In this document: one piece after another, positions 6,831-14,092 of the stretch
How the letters are laid out: every line of letters begins with the position of its first letter
Position numbering within the stretch: the first letter of the stretch is position 1
Origin: Microbacterium sp.
GTDB taxonomy: Bacteria; Actinomycetota; Actinomycetes; Actinomycetales; Microbacteriaceae
DNA: 64,000 bases
NCBI RefSeq assembly: GCF_017305435.1
Contig: NZ_JAFKIP010000005.1
Span: 186,001-250,000, forward strand
Direction of reading: 5' to 3'
The notes under the pieces: generated by a model
Database searches by the model: none
Told to the model about the DNA's origin: nothing
What the model saw: only the letters and a program-made list of their open reading frames with translations
Translations under genes and position numbers: made by a program

Positions 6831-8108
6831 CTAGCCGCCGCTCAGCACCAGCCACAGGAGCACGGCGTTCAGCACGATGAGGAGCACGGCCGCGAGGGCG
6901 CCCGCCGCGGTCGTCCACCAGCGATTGCGGAAGGCGCCGAGGACGTCCGTGCGCGCCGTGAGCCACACGAGCGGCACGAGGGCGAACGGGATGCCGAAGC
7001 TCAAGACCACCTGGCTGAGCACGAGCGCCCAGGTCGGGTCGACGCCCGCCGCGAGGATCGCGATGGCGGGGACGAGCGTCACGAGGCGCCGCGCGAGGAG
7101 CGGGATGCGCACCCGGAGAAGACCGTGCATGATCTCGGCACCCGCGTAGGCGCCCACGGCGGTGCTCGCCAGACCGCTCGCGAGCAGGCCGACCGCGAAC
7201 AGCGTCGCGACGGTGGCGCCGAGCCCGGACTGCAGGGCGGCGTACGCGCCCTCGAGGCTGTCGGTGCCGGGAACGCCGGCGAGGTTCGCCGCAGCCAGCA
7301 ACAGGATCGCGAGGTTCACGGTGCCGGCGATGAAGAGGGCGATCGTGACGTCCCAGCGGGTCGCGCGAAGGAGTCGGCGTGTGCCCGCCGCGCGATCGGT
7401 GGGGTGGGCGGTGTCTGCGGTGAAGCGGTCGCGGGCCAGGGCGGAGTGCGCGTAGATCGCGTGCGGCATGATCGTCGCGCCGAGGATCGATGCCGCGAGG
7501 AGCACGGAGTCGGTGCCGTCGAAGCGGGGGACGAGACCCCCCGCGACGCCGGCTGGGTCGGGTGGCGCGACGACGACGCCGTACGTGAAGCCGAGCGCGA
7601 TGACCGCGAGCAGGCCGATGACGACGAACTCGAACGTGCGGGCGCCGCGCCGCTGCTGGACGAGCAGCAGCGCGATCGAGACCGCGCCCGTCATGAGGCC
7701 GCCGATCGGCAGGGGCACGCCGAACAGCAGCCAGAGGGCGACCGCGCCGCCGATCACCTCGGCGATGTCGGTGGCCATTGCGACGACCTCGGCCTGCAGC
7801 CAGTACGCGCGGCGCGCGGTGTCGCTCCCGAAACGGGAGCCGAGAGTCTCGGCGAGACTCCGCCCCGTCACGATGCCGAGCTTCGCGGAGAGGTACTGGA
7901 TGAGCCACGCCATCGCGTTGCCGAGCACGACGACCCAGACGAGCAGGTACCCGAACGTCGCGCCCGCGGTCATGTTGCTCGCGACGTTGCCGGGATCGAG
8001 ATAGGCCACGCCCGCGACGAGCGCCGGCCCCAGCAGCCAGGCCGCGCGGGAGCGGCCGCTCGTGCGGTCGCGGGCTGTCACGGGAGGCGATGTGGGATAT
8101 TTCGGCAC
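6831..8108 (-). CDS. mntH: Nramp-family divalent metal (Mn2+) transporter
   Basis: The 425-residue membrane protein has the Nramp metal-site motifs DPGN in TM1 (residues 38-41) and MPHAIY in TM6, and about 11 transmembrane helices. Nramp proteins import Mn2+ with protons. The best start is the GTG at 8108. A TGCTACAGT extended -10 box (hexamer 8116-8121, minus strand) ends 7 bases upstream, which fits a leaderless mRNA. The other in-frame GTG at 8081 has no Shine-Dalgarno sequence. One operator overlaps the start point of transcription and a second lies over the -35 region. mntR follows in the same operon. Confidence 0.9.
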   Translation of the reverse strand: MPKYPTSPPVTARDRTSGRSRAAWLLGPALVAGVAYLDPGNVASNMTAGATFGYLLVWVVVLGNAMAWLIQYLSAKLGIVTGRSLAETLGSRFGSDTARRAYWLQAEVVAMATDIAEVIGGAVALWLLFGVPLPIGGLMTGAVSIALLLVQQRRGARTFEFVVIGLLAVIALGFTYGVVVAPPDPAGVAGGLVPRFDGTDSVLLAASILGATIMPHAIYAHSALARDRFTADTAHPTDRAAGTRRLLRATRWDVTIALFIAGTVNLAILLLAAANLAGVPGTDSLEGAYAALQSGLGATVATLFAVGLLASGLASTAVGAYAGAEIMHGLLRVRIPLLARRLVTLVPAIAILAAGVDPTWALVLSQVVLSFGIPFALVPLVWLTARTDVLGAFRNRWWTTAAGALAAVLLIVLNAVLLWLVLSGG

Positions 8109-8115
8109 ACCGAAA
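8100..8115. promoter_or_regulatory. Predicted MntR operator, start-site copy
   Basis: TTTCGGCACACCGAAA is a palindrome with 6-base arms and a 4-base centre. It covers the predicted transcription start of mntH. It shares TTTCGG/CCGAAA arms with the second copy at 8128-8151. Assignment to MntR rests on its place in front of mntH-mntR. Confidence 0.7.
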
Positions 8116-8121
8116 ACTGTA
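8116..8121 (-). promoter_or_regulatory. -10 box of mntH
   Basis: TACAGT on the minus strand, preceded by TGC (extended -10), ends 7 bases before the GTG at 8108. It lies between the two operators. Confidence 0.55.
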
Positions 8122-8127
8122 GCAGGG

Positions 8128-8151
8128 GATTTTTCGGCGCGCCGAAAAATC
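8128..8151. promoter_or_regulatory. Predicted MntR operator, perfect palindrome
   Basis: A perfect 24-base palindrome with core TTTTCGGCGCGCCGAAAA. It overlaps the -35 region of the mntH promoter and also that of the divergent methyltransferase gene at 8175, so it could repress both. Its A/T-rich flanks contrast sharply with the GC-rich surroundings. Confidence 0.75.
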
Positions 8152-8162
8152 TGGGGCGGGGA

Positions 8163-8168
8163 TAGCCT
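8163..8168 (+). promoter_or_regulatory. Leaderless -10 box of the TrmH-type gene
   Basis: TAGCCT ends 6 bases before the GTG at 8175. The palindromic operator occupies its -35 side. Confidence 0.5.
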
Positions 8169-8174
8169 TGCGGG

Positions 8175-8834
8175 GTGGTGCTGCACGGTGATGCGACGGG
8201 CGAGAACGACGAGCGGGAGGCCGAGCCGGAGCTGCCGGTCGGCGTCGGGCCGTGGCCCGGCGAGCCCGACCAGTGGCCGGAGGACGCGCGCTACGACCGC
8301 GAACTGCTGGCGGCGGGCGATCGCCGGAACGTGATCGACCGGTACCGGTACTGGACGATGGACGCCATCGTCGCCGACCTCGACGAACACCGCCACGTCT
8401 TCCACGTCGCGATCGAGAACTGGCAGCACGACATGAACATCGGCTCGATCGTGCGCAGCGCCAATGCGTTCGGCGCCGCCGAAGTCCACATCATCGGGCG
8501 GCGCCGCTGGAACCGCCGCGGCGCCATGGTGACCGACCGCTACCAGCACGTACGTCACCACGAAGACATCGCCGCGTTCTCCGCGTGGGCGGTGGATGCC
8601 GGCATCCCGATCATCGCGGTCGACAACGTTCCCGGGTCGGTGCCGGTGGATCGCGCCGACCTCCCGGAGCGCTGCGTCCTGCTCTTCGGGCAGGAGGGAC
8701 CGGGCCTGTCCGACGAAGCGGTCGCCGCGGCGACATCCGTCGTCGAGATCACCCAGTACGGCTCGACGCGCTCGATCAACGCGAGCGCCGCGGCCGCCGT
8801 CGTCATGTACGAGTGGTGCCGCCGCTTCGCGTGA
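8175..8834 (+). CDS. TrmH-family (SPOUT) RNA 2'-O-methyltransferase
   Basis: The 219-residue protein has an acidic N-terminal extension and then a SPOUT fold with the three TrmH motifs: NIGSIVRSANAFG near residue 92, LFGQEGPGLSDE near 174, and STRSINASAAAAVVMYEW near 196. These form the knotted S-adenosylmethionine site and place 2'-O-methyl groups on tRNA or rRNA. The exact nucleotide target is not visible. The gene is divergent from mntH and shares an operator-bearing intergenic region of 66 bases, so Mn-dependent control is possible. It probably uses a leaderless mRNA starting at the GTG. Confidence 0.88.
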   Translation: MVLHGDATGENDEREAEPELPVGVGPWPGEPDQWPEDARYDRELLAAGDRRNVIDRYRYWTMDAIVADLDEHRHVFHVAIENWQHDMNIGSIVRSANAFGAAEVHIIGRRRWNRRGAMVTDRYQHVRHHEDIAAFSAWAVDAGIPIIAVDNVPGSVPVDRADLPERCVLLFGQEGPGLSDEAVAAATSVVEITQYGSTRSINASAAAAVVMYEWCRRFA

Positions 8835-8925
8835 GTCCGGGGCTCCACGCGGATGTCATGCCGTGGTACCACACGAGCAGGTCAAGATCGCCCGTGCGGC
8901 GGATGTGACGCAGGCCCCTGCCCCG

Positions 8926-8931
8926 TAGCGT
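8926..8931 (+). promoter_or_regulatory. Leaderless -10 box of the ABC exporter operon
   Basis: TAGCGT ends 6 bases before the ATG at 8938. A perfect palindrome, GTGGTACCAC, lies upstream at 8863-8872 and could be an operator, though nothing ties a regulator to it. Confidence 0.45.
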
Positions 8932-8937
8932 CGGAGC

Positions 8938-9849
8938 ATGATCACAGCCGAGAACCTCACCAAGCGCTACGGCGCCAAGACGGCCGTCGACGACGTCTCT
9001 TTCACCGTCCGACCGGGTCAGGTCACGGGCTTTCTGGGGCCGAACGGCGCCGGCAAGTCGACCACCATGCGGATGATCGTGGGGCTCGATCGCCCGACCT
9101 CGGGACGGGCCACGGTCGGCGGCACCGATTACCGGCACCTGCGTGCGCCACTGCGCGACGTGGGCGTGCTGCTCGACGCCAAGGCCGTCCACACCGGCCG
9201 GAGCGCCCGCAACCACCTGCGCGCCATCGCGGCGACGCACGGCATCCCGAATCGTCGCGTCGACGAGGTGATCGAGCTCACCGGCATCGCGTCGGTCGCG
9301 GGCAAGCGCGCGGGCAAGTTCTCGCTCGGCATGGGTCAGCGGCTCGGCATCGCCTCGGCGCTGTTGGGCGACCCTCGCACCCTCATCCTCGACGAGCCGG
9401 TCAACGGGCTCGACCCGGAGGGTGTGCGCTGGGTGCGCGATTTCGTGCGCTATCTCGCGCGCGAGGGGCGCACCGTGCTGCTGTCGAGCCATCTGATGAG
9501 CGAGATGTCGCAGACCGCGGACCACGTCATCGTCCTCGGTCGCGGCAAGGTGCTCGCCGATGCGCCGCTGGCGGAGCTCGTCCGCTCCTGGACGAACTCG
9601 CAGGTGCGCGTGCGCAGTCCGCGCGCGGCCGAACTCGCGGACCGCATCGGCGGTGACGGCATCGCGATCGCCCGTGTCGAGGAAGGGCTGCTCGAGGTGA
9701 GCGGCCTGCCCGCGGACCGCATCGGCGACGTGGCCGCCGCCCACGGCATCCCGCTGCACGAACTGACCCCGACGACGGGTTCTCTCGAAGAGGCCTATCT
9801 CGCGCTCACCGGCGAGTCGGTCGAGTACAAGACGAAGGAGATCTCATGA
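8938..9849 (+). CDS. ABC transporter ATP-binding protein
   Basis: The 303-residue protein has Walker A GPNGAGKST (about residues 38-46), a degenerate signature SLGMGQRLGIA near 130, Walker B LILDEP near 150, and an H-loop His in LSSHLMSEM. The C-terminal extension beyond the ATPase core is typical of drug or peptide exporters of the DrrA/BcrA type. Its stop overlaps the start of the permease gene (ATGA), and the sensor kinase and response regulator genes follow on the same strand. This makes a four-gene exporter plus two-component unit, likely sensing envelope stress or an antimicrobial. Confidence 0.9.
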   Translation: MITAENLTKRYGAKTAVDDVSFTVRPGQVTGFLGPNGAGKSTTMRMIVGLDRPTSGRATVGGTDYRHLRAPLRDVGVLLDAKAVHTGRSARNHLRAIAATHGIPNRRVDEVIELTGIASVAGKRAGKFSLGMGQRLGIASALLGDPRTLILDEPVNGLDPEGVRWVRDFVRYLAREGRTVLLSSHLMSEMSQTADHVIVLGRGKVLADAPLAELVRSWTNSQVRVRSPRAAELADRIGGDGIAIARVEEGLLEVSGLPADRIGDVAAAHGIPLHELTPTTGSLEEAYLALTGESVEYKTKEIS

Positions 9850-10682
9850 GCACCCCCACCCTCGACGCGCTCGGCGCGGGCGCCCCCGCCGTCGTCTCCG
9901 AGCCCGCCGCCCAACGACTGACGTTCCCGCACGTCGTGCGGTCCGAGTGGATCAAGTTCACGACGCTCCGCTCGACGTGGTGGTCGATCGCCATCACCGC
10001 CGTGCTGACGATCGGCATCGCCCTGCTGATCGCCGGAGCGATGGATGCCCCGGGCTTCACCGGCATCAACGCGGTCACCTCTCCCGTGCAGTTCACGATG
10101 CTGCTCGCGGGCATCCTCGGCGCGATCGCCGTGACCGGCGAGTACGGCACGGGCATGATCCGGTCGACGCTCACGGCGGTGCCGGTGCGCGGCATGGCGC
10201 TCGCCGCGAAGGCCGTCGTCGTCGCCGTGGCGATGTTCGTCGCGTCGCTCGCGATCTTCCTCGTCGCCGCGGTGGCGGTCACGCCACTGCTGTCGTCGGA
10301 GCAGGCGATCGACTGGGCGTCGCTCGACGACACGTGGCTGCCCCTGCTCGCCGCCTCGGTCTCGATGGCCGTCTTCGCCCTGATCGGCCTCTCGTTCGGC
10401 TACCTCCTGCGCTCGGGCGCCGGCGCGATCGCGGTGACCGTCGGGGTGCTGTTCGTCCTGCCGATCGTCGTGAACATGTTCACGATCGCCGGGCCCGATT
10501 GGCAGTGGATCGTCGACGCCGGCGACTACCTGCCGATGACCGCGGCCAACCACCTCATCTTCGCATCGACGTCGTCCGCCCCCGAGGCCCCGCAGGCGCT
10601 GCCCGCAGCCCTCGCTCTCGCGGGGTGGAGCGCGGGTGGACTGCTCGCTGCGTGGGCGGCGCTGCGAACCCGCGACGCGTAG
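9846..10682 (+). CDS. ABC transporter permease (ABC-2 type)
   Basis: The 278-residue protein has a 35-residue cytoplasmic N-terminus with RSEWIKFTTLRSTWW, the usual entry motif of ABC-2 permeases, followed by six hydrophobic helices. It pairs with the ATPase encoded immediately upstream through a four-base overlap. Its stop codon TAG is also the first part of the -10 box (TAGAGT) of the sensor kinase gene. The cargo is unknown; small lipophilic or peptide compounds are usual for this family. Confidence 0.87.
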   Translation: MSTPTLDALGAGAPAVVSEPAAQRLTFPHVVRSEWIKFTTLRSTWWSIAITAVLTIGIALLIAGAMDAPGFTGINAVTSPVQFTMLLAGILGAIAVTGEYGTGMIRSTLTAVPVRGMALAAKAVVVAVAMFVASLAIFLVAAVAVTPLLSSEQAIDWASLDDTWLPLLAASVSMAVFALIGLSFGYLLRSGAGAIAVTVGVLFVLPIVVNMFTIAGPDWQWIVDAGDYLPMTAANHLIFASTSSAPEAPQALPAALALAGWSAGGLLAAWAALRTRDA

Positions 10683-10685
10683 AGT
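10680..10685 (+). promoter_or_regulatory. Internal leaderless -10 box overlapping a stop codon
   Basis: TAGAGT begins with the TAG stop of the permease and ends 6 bases before the kinase GTG at 10692. It would allow the two-component genes to be expressed separately from the exporter. Confidence 0.45.
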
Positions 10686-10691
10686 CGAGCC

Positions 10692-11978
10692 GTGCCTGGC
10701 CGCCGCGACCGCAGCGCCTCCGTCCCCGCCGAGGACTCGATGGTGGGGGCGGAGGAAGGGCTGCGGCTGCCCCGCCCCCCTGGCGTGATCCGACAGTTCT
10801 GGATCCGCCACCCGCTGCTGTCGGACATCCTCATCGCCGTCGTCTGCCTCCTCATGTCGTTCGGCCCGTCGAGCACGGTCGGCACGACCGGAGACGGCGG
10901 CACGGTCGTGGTGCGCAGCGCCGAAGGGTGGCCGGTGCTGGGGGCGGCGCTCATCGCGGCGTGCGCGCTCCTGATCTGGCGGCGCCGGCTGCCGCTCGTG
11001 AACGTGACGGCCGCGATGGTGGTCGCTGCGCTCTACCTGGGGCTTCCGGTCGCCACCGGCGGGCCGCTCGTGCTCGTGACGGTCTACACCGTGGCGGTGT
11101 ACCGGTCGGTGCGGGCGTGCTGGATCGCCGTCTCGGTCGGCATCGGCACGCTCGCGATCCTCGCGACGGGGCTCGCGATCACGGGGAGGATCCCGTGGTC
11201 GATCGCACTCAACGGGATGGTCGCGGAGTTCCTGATGGCACTGCTGGGAGCGCTCGTCGGGGTCAACGTCGGCAACCGCAAACGCTATCTGGCGGCCGTC
11301 ATCGATCGGTCGCGGCAGCTCCTCGTCGAGCGCGACCAGAGGGCGCAGCTCGCCGCGGCCGATGAGCGGGCCCGCATCGCGCGGGAGATGCACGACGTGG
11401 TCTCGCACTCGCTCACCGTCATCGTCGCCCTGACCGAGGGGGCGTCCGCGACGGCGGATGCCGCTCGCGCGCGTGACGCGACGGATGCCGCGGCCGATGT
11501 CGCGCGCGGAGCGCTCACCGAGATGCGCGCCATGCTCGGCGTGCTGCGCGAAGGGGATCCCGCCGCGCCCTTCGCCCCGGCCGTGCCGGTGAGCCCGGCC
11601 GACACGATCGCCGCAGCGCGGAGGGCCGGCTATCCCGCGACGCTCGACGTTCGCGGGACGGTGATCCCGGACGGGCCGGTGGCGTTCGCCGTCGGGCGGA
11701 TCGTTCAGGAGGGTGTGACGAACGCGATGCGGCACGCGCCGGGCGCGACGCGCATCGCCGTCCGGATCGCCTATGCCGAGGAGGACGTCGAGATCGAGAT
11801 CGACAACGATGGAGCCCGCCTGGCCCCCGCGGGAGCCGACGCGGGCTTCGGTCTGCGCGGCCTGGCCGAGCGCGCCGCGCATGTGGGTGGGTCGGTGCGC
11901 TCCGAACGTGACGGGGCGGACGGGTGGGCGCTGCGGGCGCGGCTGCCGCTCGGGCATCGGACGGTCGCTGGCTCATGA
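10692..11978 (+). CDS. Sensor histidine kinase (HisKA_3, NarL-type partner)
   Basis: The 428-residue protein has a variable N-terminus, four to six transmembrane helices (about residues 40-200), then a coiled segment and the HisKA_3 box ARIAREMHDVVSHSLTV with the phosphoacceptor His. A HATPase_c domain follows, with N-box EGVTNAMRHAP and G-box GFGLRGLAERAAHVGG. This architecture lacks a periplasmic sensor, so it is an intramembrane-sensing kinase, often linked to ABC exporters. The stop overlaps the response regulator ATG (ATGA). Start is the GTG just after a TAGAGT -10 box. Confidence 0.9.
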   Translation: MPGRRDRSASVPAEDSMVGAEEGLRLPRPPGVIRQFWIRHPLLSDILIAVVCLLMSFGPSSTVGTTGDGGTVVVRSAEGWPVLGAALIAACALLIWRRRLPLVNVTAAMVVAALYLGLPVATGGPLVLVTVYTVAVYRSVRACWIAVSVGIGTLAILATGLAITGRIPWSIALNGMVAEFLMALLGALVGVNVGNRKRYLAAVIDRSRQLLVERDQRAQLAAADERARIAREMHDVVSHSLTVIVALTEGASATADAARARDATDAAADVARGALTEMRAMLGVLREGDPAAPFAPAVPVSPADTIAAARRAGYPATLDVRGTVIPDGPVAFAVGRIVQEGVTNAMRHAPGATRIAVRIAYAEEDVEIEIDNDGARLAPAGADAGFGLRGLAERAAHVGGSVRSERDGADGWALRARLPLGHRTVAGS

Positions 11979-12655
11979 GCGACGGCATCCGCGTCCTCCT
12001 CGTCGATGATCAGCCCCTCATCCGGCTGGGATTCCGGCTCGTCGTCGACGCTGAGCCCGACCTCGCCGTGGTCGGAGAGGCCGCGGACGGAGCGGAGGCG
12101 ATCGCGCAGACGGCGGCGCTCGAGCCCGACGTGATCGTGATGGACGTCCGGATGCCGAATGTCGACGGCATCGCGGCGACGGCCGCGATCGTGCAGGCGC
12201 GACCTGCGACTCGGGTCCTCGTGCTCACGACGTTCGATCTCGACGAGTACGCCTTCGGCGCGATCCAGGCGGGAGCCAGCGGGTTCCTCCTGAAGGACGT
12301 CCAGCGGGCAGAGCTGACCGCGGCCATCCGCGCCGTCCATCGCGGCGACGCGGTGCTGTCGCCGCGCGCGACCCGGCGGCTGCTCGACCACGTCGACCTC
12401 GGCACGGTCGCGCCCGGCGGCGCGAGAAACGGCGAGCGAGACGATCCGTACCTTCGGCTCACCGATCGTGAGCGCGAGGTCTACCGTGCGATCGCACGTG
12501 GACTCACGAACGCCGAGATCGCTGCCGAGCTGTTCGTCGCCGAGTCCACGGTGAAGACTCACGTGGGGCGCGTTCTCGCGAAGATCGACGCCCGCGACCG
12601 CGTGCACGCCGTCATCCTCGCGCACCGATTCGGGCACGTTCCGCCGCCCTCGTGA
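11975..12655 (+). CDS. NarL/LuxR-family response regulator
   Basis: The 226-residue protein has a receiver domain (VLLVDDQPLIRLGF, phosphoacceptor Asp in VIVMDVRMPNVDG, conserved Lys in FLLKDVQRAEL) and a C-terminal LuxR helix-turn-helix (LTDREREVYRAIARGLTNAE, then VAESTVKTHVGRVLAKI). It is translationally coupled to the kinase gene. It most likely controls the upstream exporter genes. Confidence 0.92.
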   Translation: MSDGIRVLLVDDQPLIRLGFRLVVDAEPDLAVVGEAADGAEAIAQTAALEPDVIVMDVRMPNVDGIAATAAIVQARPATRVLVLTTFDLDEYAFGAIQAGASGFLLKDVQRAELTAAIRAVHRGDAVLSPRATRRLLDHVDLGTVAPGGARNGERDDPYLRLTDREREVYRAIARGLTNAEIAAELFVAESTVKTHVGRVLAKIDARDRVHAVILAHRFGHVPPPS

Positions 12656-12694
12656 CGTGCGAGGGATGCCGCTTCGCGTGATCCGGCGGCGCGC

Positions 12695-14014
12695 TCACGT
12701 CCCGGCGGTGAGCCACTCCGAGCGGCGGACACGCCAGCCGAGCGTGCCGAGCCGTGCGAGCATGTACACCCCGAAGAAGCACCCGGCGAGCCACGCCAGC
12801 CCCTCCGCCCCCGTCGGGTGCAGCAGGGCGACGACGACGAGCGCCGGAACATACGGGACGAGGTTGAGCCCGCCCGCGATCGCGAGGTAGCGGGCGTCGC
12901 CCGCGCCCATCAGCACGCCGTCGAGGACGAAGACGAGGCCGCAGACCGGTTGCGCGGCCGCGAGGACGAGCAGCGCCGGCTGGATCAGCGCGGCCACCTG
13001 CGGCGACCCCGTGAACACGAGGCCGATGACGCCGGACAATGCGGCGATGACGGCCCCGACGACGACGCCGAACCACGCACCCCATGCGACCGTGCGGCCG
13101 AGCACGTGTCGCACGAACGGCTCGTCGCCGGCGCCGAGGCCGCGCCCGACGAGAGCCTGCGCGGCGATCGCCAGTGCGTCGAGTGCGAACGCCGCCGTCG
13201 AGAAGATGGTGAACGCGACCTGCCACCCGGCCAGTTCGTCCGTCCCGAGCCCCGTCGCGACGAAGACCGTGAGCAGGAACGCCGCGCGCAGCGACACCGT
13301 GCGCAGGAAGAGCCACCCGCCCGACGTTGCCGACCCGCGCAGTCCCGAGCGCTCCGGGCGGAGGGATGCCGCGTGCTGCCGCGCCAGTCGCCCCACGACG
13401 ACGGCGTAGGCACCGACCATGCTCCACTGCGCGACGACCGTGCCCGCCGCGGAGCCCGCGATGCCCCAGCCGAACCCGTAGATGAACAGCCAGTTCAGGA
13501 GCGCATTGAGGGCGAAGCCGAACCCCGCGATCCAGAGCGGGGTCACGGTGTTCTGCATGCCGCGAAGGAGTCCCGTGGCAGCGAACACGATGAGCATCGC
13601 CGGCAGCCCCCACATCGACAGCTGCAGATAGACGACGGCCTGCTGCGTCACGTCGGGCGCCGCGCCGAACAGGCCCGCGAGCCACGGAGTGAGCGCCGAC
13701 CCGACGACGGCCAGCACGACACCCAGGCCGAGCGCGAGCCACAGCCCGTCGATCCCCGCCCGCACGGCGCCGGAATGCTCGCCGGCGCCGAAGCGGCGCG
13801 CGACGGCCGGGGTCGTCGAGTACGCGAGGAAGACCATGAGGCCCACGATCGTCTGCAGCACGGCCGAGGCGATGCCGAGCCCCGCGAGCGGCACGACACC
13901 GAGGTGGCCGACGAGCGCGGCATCCACGATGAGGAACATCGGCTCGGCGATGAGGGCGCCGAGCGCCGGAACCGCCAACCGGAGGATCTCACGGTTGAGG
14001 GTCACGGCGGCCAT
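12695..14014 (-). CDS. MATE-family efflux transporter (DinF-like)
   Basis: The 439-residue protein has twelve hydrophobic helices in two homologous halves and begins NREILRLAVPALGALIAEP with VGHLGVVPLAGLGIA, the typical MATE N-terminal pattern. MATE proteins export cationic drugs and metabolites using Na+ or H+. The ATG at 14014 has a TAGGCT box 7 bases upstream on the minus strand, predicting a leaderless transcript. A long open frame continues upstream but is antisense to the lipase fusion gene and not coding. It converges with the response regulator gene. Confidence 0.88.
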   Translation of the reverse strand: MAAVTLNREILRLAVPALGALIAEPMFLIVDAALVGHLGVVPLAGLGIASAVLQTIVGLMVFLAYSTTPAVARRFGAGEHSGAVRAGIDGLWLALGLGVVLAVVGSALTPWLAGLFGAAPDVTQQAVVYLQLSMWGLPAMLIVFAATGLLRGMQNTVTPLWIAGFGFALNALLNWLFIYGFGWGIAGSAAGTVVAQWSMVGAYAVVVGRLARQHAASLRPERSGLRGSATSGGWLFLRTVSLRAAFLLTVFVATGLGTDELAGWQVAFTIFSTAAFALDALAIAAQALVGRGLGAGDEPFVRHVLGRTVAWGAWFGVVVGAVIAALSGVIGLVFTGSPQVAALIQPALLVLAAAQPVCGLVFVLDGVLMGAGDARYLAIAGGLNLVPYVPALVVVALLHPTGAEGLAWLAGCFFGVYMLARLGTLGWRVRRSEWLTAGT

Positions 14015-14021
14015 GCCTCCG

Positions 14022-14086
14022 AGCCTACGGCCGCCCGCCGACACCGCCGACACCCGCGCCGCCGCCCGCCCGCGCTCTCGTAGCCT
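14022..14086. promoter_or_regulatory. Divergent leaderless -10 boxes, MATE and lipase-fusion genes
   Basis: TAGGCT (minus, 14022-14027) lies 7 bases before the MATE ATG. TAGCCT (plus, 14081-14086) lies 6 bases before the ATG at 14093. Confidence 0.5.
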
Positions 14087-14092
14087 GGAGGG

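Noticed and set aside
8079-8081. GTG at 8081 as the mntH start
   Set aside because: No Shine-Dalgarno sequence, while the GTG at 8108 sits exactly where the mRNA is predicted to begin.
8863-8872. GTGGTACCAC palindrome as operator of the ABC exporter
   Set aside because: A single 10-base palindrome in GC-rich DNA is not enough, and no second copy was seen near the operon.
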